Positions 48,325 through 56,103 of a DNA stretch of 59,996 bases are shown one piece after another. Each line of letters starts with the position of its first letter. The stretch's first letter is position 1. A program made the translations under genes and the position numbers. Under the pieces are notes generated by a model, which saw nothing but the letters and a program-made list of their open reading frames with translations, was not told the origin of the DNA and did no database searches. The DNA lies in the IMG/VR virus record IMGVR_UViG_3300037264_000454, positions 1-59,996 of that record, one strand, 5' to 3'. This DNA is from a virus.

Positions 48325-48623
48325 GCCGCAACACTACAGATCGCACCTCGGGGAACCGTCGCACTTGAGCGTAGATGGCGGTCTTTGCCACCCTCTATGG
48401 CAACGTTTACGGCAACACGCCCGTTTCGTCCGTCGCGGTCAGCCGGTAAAGTGCCTGCGTAACGGTCACTTTCGCCGCCCTCGCAGCCCGTTAGGCAAGC
48501 GGCTCTCCGAGGCGCTCGCTGCGTTGACAACGTGTGACGGTTTGTGCCGGTTTGCAGGCCATTTGAGCGGGGGCGGCTTGGGAACGTCATGGCAACGGCT
48601 GCCACGTTAGGCTCGTGTGACAT
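48321..48623 (-). CDS. Possible 100-aa protein of unusual composition
   Basis: ATG at 48623, stop overlapping the methylase start (ATGA). MSHEPNVAAVAMTFPSRPRS to RGAICSVAA; third codon positions are poorer in G/C than in neighbours and no fold is apparent. It contains repeated ggcaac elements. Coding status is uncertain; it may be a regulatory spacer with an incidental frame. Confidence 0.4.
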   Translation of the reverse strand: MSHEPNVAAVAMTFPSRPRSNGLQTGTNRHTLSTQRAPRRAACLTGCEGGESDRYAGTLPADRDGRNGRVAVNVAIEGGKDRHLRSSATVPRGAICSVAA

Positions 48624-49185
48624 CGTCTTCGGCAACGTTTTTGGCAACGTCGGCGCAGAACTCGCAGTCGCAGCCGGGGATGTCCCGGACGTGACCCCAC
48701 CTTGTGCGATGGCCGATCCTACCGACTTCGGTGTGGGAGATCCCGAACATGGCGCCGATAACTCTTTGACTCATGTCGCCGGAATTGAGCAGTGTGCGTA
48801 TTTGCCGCACGTCTGCCTCGGATACTTTGGCTACGTTCGTGCGTTCGCCGTAGGGGTGCGCCCCATGACTCCGCTTGTCGTCGGCGTTCTGCTTGGCCGT
48901 ACCCCATGCGAGGTTTGACAGTTCGTTGTTTGATTTGTCGCCGTCTAGGTGCCGACACTCGTGTCCCGTGGGGCGCGAACCGACCCAAGCCTCGAGAACC
49001 GCGCGATGGATGCGAATGCTTCGTCTGCGGATGACGTAGTATCCGTAGCCCCAGCGATCTACCTGCCCGGCCAACCAGTTCCCGCGCGGGCCGCAAATGC
49101 GCCCATGTCGGCTCACGAAGTATCCAGCGTATCCCGGAAGGGGTTTCACCTGCTCAAGCGTCAGGGTCTTCACGTCAGTCCCCAT
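48607..49185 (-). CDS. HNH endonuclease (NUMOD4-like) with HTH
   Basis: 192 residues, ATG at 49185 with GAGGGGG. VKPLPGYAGYFVSRHGRICG is NUMOD4-like; IRIHRAVLEAWVGSRPTGHE, CRHLDGDKSNNELSNLAWGT and AKQNADDKRSHG form the HNH core; AMFGISHTEVGRIGHRTRWG is a C-terminal HTH. Homing-type nuclease, next to the methyltransferase. Confidence 0.88.
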   Translation of the reverse strand: MGTDVKTLTLEQVKPLPGYAGYFVSRHGRICGPRGNWLAGQVDRWGYGYYVIRRRSIRIHRAVLEAWVGSRPTGHECRHLDGDKSNNELSNLAWGTAKQNADDKRSHGAHPYGERTNVAKVSEADVRQIRTLLNSGDMSQRVIGAMFGISHTEVGRIGHRTRWGHVRDIPGCDCEFCADVAKNVAEDDVTRA

Positions 49186-49525
49186 CGAAGACCCCCTCGG
49201 GATACTGCTTGGCCCATGCGAGAAGCCGCGCAAGAGCCGCGCCCGCGTTGCCCGGCGTCGCGCACCAGTAGTCCTGGTCGCGATCCGTGCCGAGTGCGGC
49301 AACGGCCGCCTCAAGCCGCTCGACCGTCCCGGCACCCGTCTTGCCGTAGAGCCAGCGAATGCCAAGTTCAGCGTCGAGATGCTCGCGGAAGTGGTGCACG
49401 TAGTTGTAGGTCACGTTGAGCTCGGCGACGTCTGTACCGCCGACGCGGTAGGTGCCGCCGTCCTCGAAGCGGTCGACGTAGAGTTCGGTTCCGTCGCGAT
49501 TCGTCATTTCGATGTCGTAGCTCAT
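49175..49525 (-). CDS. Conserved phage protein of unknown function
   Basis: 116 residues, ATG at 49525. I recognise the pattern MSYDIEMTN, GGTYRVGGTDVAELNVTYNY and GNAGAALARLLAWAKQYPEG from many phage and prophage genomes. Role unknown; overlaps the HNH start by 11 nt. Confidence 0.75.
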   Translation of the reverse strand: MSYDIEMTNRDGTELYVDRFEDGGTYRVGGTDVAELNVTYNYVHHFREHLDAELGIRWLYGKTGAGTVERLEAAVAALGTDRDQDYWCATPGNAGAALARLLAWAKQYPEGVFDGD

Positions 49526-49535
49526 CCCTCTCCCC

Positions 49536-50042
49536 TCACGCAACCACAAGCGCGAGTTGCTGACATTCCGATTCTACGCCCGCCGGCCGACAGAGCGTCG
49601 CATGGGCGCCGTCCTTGATACGTACCGACATGCCGCGCCGTCCGGCGGCGTCGAGGTATGACCAGCCCGTGAGCGCGTAGCCGACCCGCGCCGACTCCGT
49701 GTCGATCAGCATGCCGTGACGCTGGCGCAGGCGGTTGACGATGCGATGCACGTCGCGGCGATCGGCGACGACCCCGCAACCGGCGAGCTGCGCGCAGACG
49801 TTGATACGTTCGCCGGGGTACAGGGCGGCGTGCTGTGCGAGCAGACCGGCGATGAGCGGCAGCAGGGCGGGATCGTCGCAGGTGTCGTCTGGCGGTGCGG
49901 CTTGCGGCGCCTCGGGCATGTACTGCTCCATCTCGCGGAAGAGGCGCAGGCAGGGGTCGCAGAGGCCGTGCGGATTCCAGGCGTCGGGTTCGTGGTCGTC
50001 GCGCAGGACGGCGTGGCAGCGGGGGCAGGCGGTCACAGTCAC
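49536..50042 (-). CDS. Zinc ribbon plus winged-helix protein
   Basis: 168 residues, GTG at 50042 (GTGA). CPRCHAVLRDDHEPD...LCDPC is an N-terminal zinc ribbon; the C-terminal ~100 residues carry RDVHRIVNRLRQRHGMLIDT, then ESARVGYALTGWSYL, a winged helix. Possible regulator or replication accessory. Confidence 0.65.
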   Translation of the reverse strand: MTVTACPRCHAVLRDDHEPDAWNPHGLCDPCLRLFREMEQYMPEAPQAAPPDDTCDDPALLPLIAGLLAQHAALYPGERINVCAQLAGCGVVADRRDVHRIVNRLRQRHGMLIDTESARVGYALTGWSYLDAAGRRGMSVRIKDGAHATLCRPAGVESECQQLALVVA

Positions 50043-50176
50043 CAACTCGGTAGCCCGCACATGGCGTAGTATGCGACCACGAGCTTCGTCACGCACCAAG
50101 CCGCCCACTCGAATGACTCTCGGCAACGCGACACGTCGGCGGTGATGCGTACCGTCAGTTCCCCGGCGGCGGTCAT
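50039..50176 (-). CDS. 45-aa paralogue of 43484-43669
   Basis: ATG at 50176 (ATGA overlap). LTVRITADVSRCRESFEWAA, then WCVTKLVVAYYAMCGLPSW. The shared core with the 61-aa protein at 43.5 kb points to duplication between the early and RNA-repair blocks. Confidence 0.6.
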   Translation of the reverse strand: MTAAGELTVRITADVSRCRESFEWAAWCVTKLVVAYYAMCGLPSW

Positions 50177-50487
50177 ACCGGGTGCTCGGCGTCGTAGCGG
50201 GAGGCATAGTAGTCCATCATCTCGCCGAGGGTGGATTCTCCATCTCCGGCGTCGTCGCGGTAGTCTCGGCAGATGTCCCGCGCTACCCACTCCGCCCGCT
50301 CCAGCCGCGCGATGAGGGCGTTGAGGGCACCGAATACGGCGCGACTGACTACTGGCGGGTCGTACAGCATCCAGCCCATCATCGAGGGGGCGAAGTCGGT
50401 TCCGTTGCCGTTTCCGGTGTCCATCCGTACCAGCTTCGTCACTGCCGATGGGCAGTCCTCGCGCTTGAGGTAGGATTCGAGGGTCAT
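50173..50487 (-). CDS. Hypothetical protein, paralogue of 46970-47290
   Basis: 104 residues, ATG at 50487. LESYLKREDCPSAVTKLVRM...LIARLERAEWVARDICRDYR...ASRYDAEHP. Shares three short motifs with the 106-aa protein at 47 kb; the middle differs. Unknown function. Confidence 0.65.
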   Translation of the reverse strand: MTLESYLKREDCPSAVTKLVRMDTGNGNGTDFAPSMMGWMLYDPPVVSRAVFGALNALIARLERAEWVARDICRDYRDDAGDGESTLGEMMDYYASRYDAEHPV

Positions 50488-50825
50488 GGCTGTGGCCTCA
50501 GTTCCTTCGCGTTGTCGAAGACCATAAGAAGCTGGTTCCCGTCCGTGTGCGTGTCGACTACGATAAGGGTGCAGTCGTCAGCGCGATACACCCAGCGAGG
50601 CAGGTGGCGCTGTGTGTAGACCTCGGCGCTGTAGGTGTTCTCGTCATTGCCGCTCACGAGGTCGTCACGGACAGGCGACCAACGGACCTCTCCCGGCCCT
50701 TCGCCGTCGAGTTCCCACCACACGTCGCGACTGTCTTCGGGTGGTAGCGCGCGCCAACCCTCGACATAGCCGAAGTGCTCGAAGACCTTCTCGCGCAGGG
50801 CGAAGTAGTCGTCCAGTAAGCTCAT
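50484..50825 (-). CDS. Hypothetical protein
   Basis: 113 residues, ATG at 50825. FALREKVFEHFGYVEGWRAL, then DSRDVWWELDGEGPGEVRWS and ADDCTLIVVDTHTDGNQLLM. Common in phages in my memory but without function. ATGA overlaps on both sides. Confidence 0.65.
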   Translation of the reverse strand: MSLLDDYFALREKVFEHFGYVEGWRALPPEDSRDVWWELDGEGPGEVRWSPVRDDLVSGNDENTYSAEVYTQRHLPRWVYRADDCTLIVVDTHTDGNQLLMVFDNAKELRPQP

Positions 50826-51136
50826 CCCAACACCCCCCGTATCGTATCAACCGCCGTAGCGTCTCTGACTTGCGACCCCGTGAACGTCAGCACCCGCCAA
50901 CCCATCGCCGTCGCCGTATTGCGCTTCTCATTATCCCTTCCCATCTGCCTGCCGCGACAGTGCGCGCCCCGTGTCCACTCGCCGCCGTCGACCTCGACCA
51001 TGAGCATGTGATCCGGCCAGGCGAAGTCCGCCAACCAGCGGCGAGGCGGTGCGAATCGCAGTTGCCTCACCGGCTCCGGCAGCTTGTACGCGGCGATGTC
51101 GCGGGCTAGGTGGGCTTCTAGGGGGGATTCGGTCAT
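50822..51136 (-). CDS. DUF559-like (very-short-patch-repair-type) endonuclease
   Basis: 104 residues from ATG at 51136. TESPLEAHLARDIAAYKLPE, then RRWLADFAWPDHMLMVEVDG (D...E-V-D-G of the PD-(D/E)XK core), RQMGRDNEKRNTATAMGWRV and LTFTGSQVRDA is the DUF559/Vsr-like pattern. Probably a nicking or repair nuclease. Confidence 0.75.
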   Translation of the reverse strand: MTESPLEAHLARDIAAYKLPEPVRQLRFAPPRRWLADFAWPDHMLMVEVDGGEWTRGAHCRGRQMGRDNEKRNTATAMGWRVLTFTGSQVRDATAVDTIRGVLG

Positions 51137-51711
51137 CCCCGCGCCTCCCATCGGCTTGGGGTGAAGTGGCAGGGCACGTGGCCCGGTGCCGTCACGAATG
51201 AGTGCCGACCTGGGTGAACGCAATACTCGTTCCGGCTTCGCCACACGCAGTTCCCGCAGCACTTCAGCCGCTCCACTAGGTCCCGTAGAGGCGATAGGGC
51301 CGCATCAAGTTTCCGGTGGCAGCGGACGCACAGCCAAACCACGTCGAGCGGTCGGTCGTAGTCAACGTGAGCGCCCTCAACTCGTCCGTCTACCTCACAC
51401 CAGGAGCAGGAGCCCGGTCGCACCAAGTCTCCGCGCCGGACCGCCTTATCGACGTGGTCGTTGGCCCGCTTCCTGTCGGGGTATTTGGCCCGATAGCTTT
51501 TCCTTTGAGTGGCGAGGGATTCAGGGTGACGCTCCCGATACCTACGCTGTTCTTCAGCCTTGCGGATGGGGTCGTAGGTCTGGTCCCGATACAGCTTGTT
51601 GGCCGCGTTTCGACACCTCTTGCAGGCCGCTCGAAGCCCTCCCTTGACGGTCGAATCTCTGCCGTATTCCGATTCCGGCTTCAGTTCATCGCACTGGCTA
51701 CACCTCTTCAT
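51133..51711 (-). CDS. HNH-like zinc protein with C-terminal CCGNC/SRW domain
   Basis: 192 residues from ATG at 51711 (TTG at 51720 possible). CSQCDELKPESEYGRDSTVK...CKRC, a basic helix, then SCSWCEVDGRVEGAHVDYDR, PLDVVWLCVRCHRKLD (HNH-type zinc core). The last ~45 residues, CCGNCVWRSRNEYCVHPGRH to CHFTPSRWEARG, are a module also found at 51927-52199 and 57385-57705. Confidence 0.75.
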   Translation of the reverse strand: MKRCSQCDELKPESEYGRDSTVKGGLRAACKRCRNAANKLYRDQTYDPIRKAEEQRRYRERHPESLATQRKSYRAKYPDRKRANDHVDKAVRRGDLVRPGSCSWCEVDGRVEGAHVDYDRPLDVVWLCVRCHRKLDAALSPLRDLVERLKCCGNCVWRSRNEYCVHPGRHSFVTAPGHVPCHFTPSRWEARG

Positions 51712-51838
51712 TGACCTCAAGTCTCCTCTTCAGTTCGGCGTTCTCCGCTTCGAGGGCGGCGATGCGGGCAAGGCAGGAGTCGAGCATGTCGGGTGTGACG
51801 GCGCTGGCCGTGCGCCATTGTTCGTAGTTGAAGCTCAT
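51698..51838 (-). CDS. 46-aa coiled-coil peptide
   Basis: ATG at 51838 with GGAGGAAG. The C-terminus is a leucine-type coil (CLARIAALEAENAELKRRLE), also present in the next-but-one gene upstream (RIAALEAENERL). May mediate pairing of these proteins. Confidence 0.65.
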   Translation of the reverse strand: MSFNYEQWRTASAVTPDMLDSCLARIAALEAENAELKRRLEVNEEV

Positions 51839-51930
51839 GGCTTCCTCCAGATTCTCCAGCACACGTAAAGGATGCAGCCCAACCAGAATCCCATGGCAAC
51901 CATGTAGCCTGACATGTAGCCGTCACTCAT
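51835..51930 (-). CDS. 31-aa membrane peptide
   Basis: MSDGYMSGYMVAMGFWLGCI then LYVCWRIWRKP: one TM helix with a basic end. Both ends overlap neighbours by ATGA. Confidence 0.55.
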   Translation of the reverse strand: MSDGYMSGYMVAMGFWLGCILYVCWRIWRKP

Positions 51931-52199
51931 CCCCGCGCATCCCATCGGCTCGGCTTCATGTCACAGGCATCGTAGGAGCTGACGTAGTGCTCCCCATACC
52001 CGAAGTCCGGTTGGTCGCCGTGGGTGCAGCGTTGGTACTCTTCGGCATTGTGCGACTTGCAGTTCCCGCAGCACCGGAGCCGTTCGTTCTCCGCTTCGAG
52101 GGCGGCGATGCGGTCGTCCTTGGCGCACACCGGACACTCCGCGAGCATGATGGAGTCGTACACGAGATCGGTCCCACACTTGAAACACTCAGCACCCAC
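51927..52199 (-). CDS. Zinc ribbon, coil and CCGNC/SRW module
   Basis: 90 residues, GTG at 52199. CFKCGTDLVYDSIMLAECPV then C (zinc ribbon), coil RIAALEAENERL, then CCGNCKSHNAEEYQRCTHGD to CDMKPSRWDARG. The second copy of the module found in three genes. Confidence 0.7.
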   Translation of the reverse strand: MGAECFKCGTDLVYDSIMLAECPVCAKDDRIAALEAENERLRCCGNCKSHNAEEYQRCTHGDQPDFGYGEHYVSSYDACDMKPSRWDARG

Positions 52200-52467
52200 G
52201 GTCGGCCTCCTTCTCCAGTAGCGAGAGGGCGAGGGCGCAGACGACCATCGCGTTCAGGATGTACACTTGTGCCTCTACTTCCGCTGTCTTGCTTCTCTTC
52301 CATGCGTGCCCGAATAGGATATTGGTAGCTGTGGCAAGAAACGATTCGGCGATGTTGGTCAGGTCGCGCACCGACCGATCTGGGAACCAATGTCTTGTGT
52401 CAAACTCCCCCGCCCGCTTCTTCATCAGCACCACGGCGGCGTCTATCTGGGCGTCAATGCTGGGCAT
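52189..52467 (-). CDS. Helical hypothetical protein
   Basis: 92 residues from ATG at 52467. AQIDAAVVLMKKRAGEFDTR, then DLTNIAESFLATATNILFGH and AQVYILNAMVVCALALSLLE. The last helix is hydrophobic. Unknown function. Confidence 0.6.
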   Translation of the reverse strand: MPSIDAQIDAAVVLMKKRAGEFDTRHWFPDRSVRDLTNIAESFLATATNILFGHAWKRSKTAEVEAQVYILNAMVVCALALSLLEKEADRGC

Positions 52468-52627
52468 CGGTGGCCTCCCTCTGGGCGCACCACCGCACAA
52501 GCTCCTCGCGGCATGGTCGGCACAGTTCGACTCTCTTGATGTAGAAGCTGTACGGCGGGCCGATTGTGATGACGTTCGGCGGGCCTTTGATTATCTCCTC
52601 GCATCGGTCACAGTGATGGTGCTTCAT
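52454..52627 (-). CDS. 57-aa zinc-binding protein
   Basis: ATG at 52627. HHHCDRCEEIIKGPPNVITI...LCRPCREELVRWC: a four-Cys zinc ribbon. Overlaps the next gene by 14 nt. Confidence 0.65.
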   Translation of the reverse strand: MKHHHCDRCEEIIKGPPNVITIGPPYSFYIKRVELCRPCREELVRWCAQREATDAQH

Positions 52628-52640
52628 CCCCGGCCTCCTT

Positions 52641-53162
52641 CTAGGCGCGGTAGCGGCGTACAAGTTCCCCGGCAGAGCAGTTGTTCCAGCGACCGACCAT
52701 GCGAAGTGCCCCGGCGAAGTCCTCCCTCTCCGCTGTCACGGCGGCGAGTTGGGCCTTGAGGTCGATGATGTTCTCGACGATGCTCTTGCCGTTGTACTCT
52801 GAGATTCCCAGAGCCGCCCACGATTGAGCACAGCAGCAGTCTTTGCAGTGGTCCACCGGCAGGGCGTAGGGGTCAGTGGTCGGCTCTGGTTCTGTTATCT
52901 CCTTGGGGCCGTCTGGTGAGCGCGTGATGCACCAGCTACCCGCCATCTGGCCGTCGCAGGGACGGGCGCACTTCTTGTCGATGCAGTCGAACTTGTACCC
53001 CGGCTGGCAGTAGCCGTCGATTCCCTCGTCGCCACCAATGTCTTGACCGCACGGCGCGAGGTCGTCGAGTTCGCAGCCGCAGGGTTCGTCGGGGCAGTAC
53101 AAGCCGCCGTAGCCGCCATCGACCAGCTTCTGCTTGAGGCGTTCTCTGGGGTCAGTGGTCAT
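52641..53162 (-). CDS. Cys-rich hypothetical protein
   Basis: 173 residues, ATG at 53162. About 18 Cys: CPDEPCGCELDDLAPCGQDI, then CQPGYKFDCIDKKCARPCDG and HCKDCCCAQ. It shares TTDPYALPV with the 101-aa protein at 53341. The C-terminus is a coil (IIDLKAQLAAVTAEREDFAG). Probably metal-binding; role unknown. Confidence 0.65.
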   Translation of the reverse strand: MTTDPRERLKQKLVDGGYGGLYCPDEPCGCELDDLAPCGQDIGGDEGIDGYCQPGYKFDCIDKKCARPCDGQMAGSWCITRSPDGPKEITEPEPTTDPYALPVDHCKDCCCAQSWAALGISEYNGKSIVENIIDLKAQLAAVTAEREDFAGALRMVGRWNNCSAGELVRRYRA

Positions 53163-53347
53163 GGTGGGCCTCCCGGATTGCTGAGCGCAGGCTGTCTACC
53201 TTCTCGACCGTCATGCTCCCTCGCCTCGTCTCTCTCGCTTTCTGTAGCCATGAGCGTCATGCTCGACACGGCTCCGTCTTTGTACTCTGCCAGTTCTTGT
53301 GTCACGGCGGCGAGTTGGTCTCGTAGGCTGGCGTTCCCGGCTACCAC
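53159..53347 (-). CDS. Short coiled-coil protein
   Basis: 62 residues if GTG at 53347 is used. SLRDQLAAVTQELAEYKDGA, then TESERDEAREHDGREGRQ. The coil resembles its neighbours. Weak ribosome site; ATGA overlap at the 3' end. Confidence 0.5.
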   Translation of the reverse strand: MVAGNASLRDQLAAVTQELAEYKDGAVSSMTLMATESERDEAREHDGREGRQPALSNPGGPP

Positions 53348-53646
53348 TCCGGCCAATTCTGGGTGAGTTCGGCCTCGAGGGCATCACGGTGAGCCACCAG
53401 CGCGGCGCACTCGTCCTTTTCGGCGGCGAGTTGGGCCTCGGCTTGCTCGCGCTGCCGCTTCTGCGAGTCGAACGCGATGTCGGAGAGTTTCGCCTCGGCG
53501 TCCTGTTCCCTCACCAGCGCACAGAGGGCGGCGAGGGCTTCGCGGACGACCGACTTCAGACAGTTCCGGTAGCCGCTCTCCGTCCACCTCAAAGCCTTCG
53601 CCAACTCCGGGCACTCCACCGGCAGGGCGTAGGGGTCAGTGGTCAT
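53341..53646 (-). CDS. Coiled-coil hypothetical protein
   Basis: 101 residues. MTTDPYALPVECPELAKALR, then long heptads (DSQKRQREQAEAQLAAEKDE). The shared TTDPYALPV start with 52641-53162 indicates reshuffled duplicates. Confidence 0.65.
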   Translation of the reverse strand: MTTDPYALPVECPELAKALRWTESGYRNCLKSVVREALAALCALVREQDAEAKLSDIAFDSQKRQREQAEAQLAAEKDECAALVAHRDALEAELTQNWPEW

Positions 53647-54031
53647 GGTGGGCCTCCCGGTCGTTGGCTTCCCGCACGAGTTCGTCGTAGCACGTCATGC
53701 AGACGGGAACACCCTCGACGTCGTGGCGGATCGCCTCAGTGGTGAAGTCTCCGCACCCGCTCTCGCAGGCTTCCGTCTCAGTGTCGTCGAGGAAGAACAC
53801 GAAGGCGTCCCGAAACTCGGTCACGTTCCCGAGACAGACGTGCTCCAGCACTTGGTCGAAGATGTTGGGCAGGGACGATTCGGGGGTCAGTTTGTTGCCG
53901 ACCGCCTCCGCCCTCTCCGCCCGCTGCACCTGCTCGTCGAGGGCGGCGTCGGCGAGTTCAGCGGGGTGTGACGTGAAGGCTACGGTCTTGCGGTATGCCT
54001 TCCACTCCTCCAGCGCCGGGTAGTCAGTCAT
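53636..54031 (-). CDS. Hypothetical protein with C-terminal zinc site
   Basis: 131 residues, ATG at 54031. Helical N-terminus (HPAELADAALDEQVQRAERA), then VCLGNVTEFRDAFVFFLDDT and ACESGCGDFTTEAIRH...VCMTCYDELVREAN, the last forming a DksA-like Cys4 zinc finger. Unknown. Confidence 0.65.
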   Translation of the reverse strand: MTDYPALEEWKAYRKTVAFTSHPAELADAALDEQVQRAERAEAVGNKLTPESSLPNIFDQVLEHVCLGNVTEFRDAFVFFLDDTETEACESGCGDFTTEAIRHDVEGVPVCMTCYDELVREANDREAHHDH

Positions 54032-54368
54032 GATCGCTCCTTCCTATGGCCACGTAGTCGCCCCCGAAGTCGTCGTCGTCGTCTAGCCACCGAACGGCCA
54101 CCCAGTCGAATGTCGCTGACGCCCACCCATCGGGGCTCATCGGGTGGTCGCGACGAACATGCATGTAGTGCCCGTGAACCGCTACATGCTGGTCGTCGGA
54201 TACGCACTGGAAGACGTAGCAACCGTCGTCGGGAGACGCGAGCGATTCCTTGGCGGTCTCGGATGCCGCCTCGCGACCGCCGCTGGCAGCTGCCTCTAGG
54301 ATTGCCAGAGCGACGCGGCGGGTTATCCTCTCGTGCTCTGCTCCAAACCCCAACAGAATGCTACTCAT
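54024..54368 (-). CDS. Hypothetical protein
   Basis: 114 residues, ATG at 54368. Helix ALAILEAAASGGREAASETA, then strands CYVFQCVSDDQHVAVHGHYM and an Asp-rich WLDDDDDFGGDYVAIG. No family. Confidence 0.6.
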   Translation of the reverse strand: MSSILLGFGAEHERITRRVALAILEAAASGGREAASETAKESLASPDDGCYVFQCVSDDQHVAVHGHYMHVRRDHPMSPDGWASATFDWVAVRWLDDDDDFGGDYVAIGRSDHD

Positions 54369-54435
54369 GAGGGTGCTCTTTTTCTCGGTTGGCTTGGACG
54401 GCGACCTTGCATAGTGCGATGAAGATGGCGGTCAT
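54361..54435 (-). CDS. 24-aa peptide
   Basis: MTAIFIALCKVAVQANREKE then HPHE. ATG at 54435 overlaps the upstream stop (ATGA), with GGTGGAGA upstream. Hydrophobic start. Included because the junction matches the operon pattern; may not be translated. Confidence 0.4.
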   Translation of the reverse strand: MTAIFIALCKVAVQANREKEHPHE

Positions 54436-54695
54436 GGGGTCTCCACCCTCGTTAGCGCGGCGTCGAAACGAAGCAGCGCCTCACCGGCCGACGCCCGTGT
54501 CTTGAACGTACCGATGGTCTCGCGTTCGCAGAGGTCGTGGTTCGTGCTGGCAGACCAGTGGCGCGGTCCGTCGCGCATGATGATTCCGCGCCACGTTGCT
54601 GGGCTGGGATTGCCATCGAACACGCTGTAGCACATGCAGCCGTCGTGGACACACCAGCAGACGCCGCAGGTGGGGCGGTATTGGATTCTGGTCAT
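54432..54695 (-). CDS. Cys-rich hypothetical protein
   Basis: 87 residues from ATG at 54695. CGVCWCVHDGCMCYSVFDGN: four to five Cys in 15 residues, then ALLRFDAALTRVETP. Unknown. Confidence 0.6.
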   Translation of the reverse strand: MTRIQYRPTCGVCWCVHDGCMCYSVFDGNPSPATWRGIIMRDGPRHWSASTNHDLCERETIGTFKTRASAGEALLRFDAALTRVETP

Positions 54696-54913
54696 GGTGC
54701 TACCTCCTGCCCACACGTCGGGCATGTCGGAATCTCAGGTTCGTCTTCGATCACGCAGCGGGCCGGCACCTTCAGCGGGTACTTGCGCCCCTTGGCGAGC
54801 ACGACCACGCCGCCGCCGCAGCGCTCGACGATCTCTACTTCGGTGCCTTCGCGTTCGACGGGGAGGACGCCGGCGAGGTCGTGGAGGCGGCCCCTCAATC
54901 GCACATCGGACAT
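54692..54913 (-). CDS. 73-aa protein with C-terminal zinc knuckle
   Basis: ATG at 54913 with AAGGGGGT. A small barrel-like strand set (GVLPVEREGTEVEIVERCGG, VVVLAKGRKYPLKVPARCVI), then CPTCGQEV. Overlaps the replication protein by 19 nt. Confidence 0.6.
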   Translation of the reverse strand: MSDVRLRGRLHDLAGVLPVEREGTEVEIVERCGGGVVVLAKGRKYPLKVPARCVIEDEPEIPTCPTCGQEVAP

Positions 54914-55779
54914 TGGAGTACCCCCTTCTCGTTCGGTGTCAGGTAGGTGCCGCACTTGCAGGATTGCCGGGGTGGCGCCGAGGGTTTGCCGTTGCCCCTG
55001 GCCGGCGCGTGTGCCGTGGGATCGAGCCACTCCCGCCAGCGATTCGGCTTCTTGGCCAGGAACGTGCAGCCGTGCTTGAGCGGCGTCTCACTCGTTTCAC
55101 AGTGGCGACGATACTTGACGACCGCGGTGAGCAGATCGTCTCGAGAAGCCGTCTTGCGCCAGTGGCCGTACAGGAGTCGGGCGTCGGCCTTGCTGCCGTT
55201 CTTGCCGGATGCTTCCCACCATTGCGCGAAGTCGTCGTCGAAATCGATCAAGTCTTTACCCGTAGGGTTACTGCGCTTCGGACCGTTACGGTCCGTACCG
55301 GACCGGGGCAGGGCTACCGACCCATCTGCGTTACCGCTTCGGGTCTGTACAGCAGCGCTAGCGTCACTGTAGACAGCGCGTACCCACCTCCGTCCGTCCT
55401 TCGAAACGCCCTCTGTGACGTCGACGCTTACCCACGTCGGCAGGGGTAGATCGGGCGGTTGCGGGTTGCGCGGGTGCTCGTGCTGGTGGAAGGTGCGGAT
55501 GTAGAGGTAGCGCTTGCCGTCCTGGTCGTAGGGCACAAGCTTGCCCGCCGCCACGTACTCATCCCGCCACTGCTCCAGCAACTCAATCGTGATGTCGGAG
55601 TCGAGCGGCGACGGCCATAGTGACAGCTTCCACTCAAACTGGTCATCCTCAAGACATCCGCTGTCTTCAGCGAGCGCCCACAGACCTGAGTACGTCGTGC
55701 GCTTGTCGCGGTGCCAGCGCAGGAGTTCGCCGTCGGTGAAGTAGTCGGCCTTACGGATGCGGTTGCGCAGGCGTGCCAC
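54895..55779 (-). CDS. Phage replication protein (replisome-organiser/DnaD-like)
   Basis: 294 residues, GTG at 55779. N-terminal winged helix (ADYFTDGELLRWHRDKRTTY, then SGLWALAEDSGCLEDDQFEW, LYIRTFHQHEHPRNPQPP) is the common start of phage replication initiator-like proteins. A charged linker follows, then a DnaD-like helical region (DDFAQWWEASGKNGSKADAR, LLTAVVKYRRHCETSETPLK, CTFLAKKPNRWREW) and a C-terminal zinc ribbon (CKCGTYLTPNEKGVLQCPMC). It probably loads host helicase at the origin; no phage helicase or polymerase was found. Confidence 0.8.
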   Translation of the reverse strand: MARLRNRIRKADYFTDGELLRWHRDKRTTYSGLWALAEDSGCLEDDQFEWKLSLWPSPLDSDITIELLEQWRDEYVAAGKLVPYDQDGKRYLYIRTFHQHEHPRNPQPPDLPLPTWVSVDVTEGVSKDGRRWVRAVYSDASAAVQTRSGNADGSVALPRSGTDRNGPKRSNPTGKDLIDFDDDFAQWWEASGKNGSKADARLLYGHWRKTASRDDLLTAVVKYRRHCETSETPLKHGCTFLAKKPNRWREWLDPTAHAPARGNGKPSAPPRQSCKCGTYLTPNEKGVLQCPMCD

Positions 55780-56099
55780 TATCCCCGCCCCCGCCTTACG
55801 AAGTACCCCGCCCGCGCTGGGTGCTCTTCGCAGTAGAGGTCGACGAGCCCGGCCACGATACTGTTGTCGATCTGGCGCCGATGCCCGTCCGGCTGATTGA
55901 CCCCGCCACGCAGGTTCTCGGCGTAGCGCTTAAACGATGGTCGGACGCCGAGCCGGATGTCGCGCTGTACCCATCCGTCGCAGAGCTCCCAGGCGACGGG
56001 GTTGGCGTCGACCCATTCCCGTGCGCCGAGTGCCCGGTCGCGGTTGTAGCGCCGTGTGTGCGTCTGTGGCGGGTCGAAGAGGGTGAGGGTGGCGGTCAT
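55779..56099 (-). CDS. Hypothetical protein preceding the replication gene
   Basis: 106 residues, ATG at 56099. REWVDANPVAWELCDGWVQR, then DIRLGVRPSFKRYAENLRGG and YCEEHPARAGYFVRRGRG. Basic and helical, likely DNA-binding. One-base overlap with the replication gene start. Confidence 0.6.
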   Translation of the reverse strand: MTATLTLFDPPQTHTRRYNRDRALGAREWVDANPVAWELCDGWVQRDIRLGVRPSFKRYAENLRGGVNQPDGHRRQIDNSIVAGLVDLYCEEHPARAGYFVRRGRG

Positions 56100-56103
56100 G
56101 CGC

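Noticed and set aside
48321-48623. Confident coding gene upstream of the methyltransferase
   Set aside because: Kept only as a low-confidence entry, because composition and lack of fold speak against coding despite the ATGA junction.
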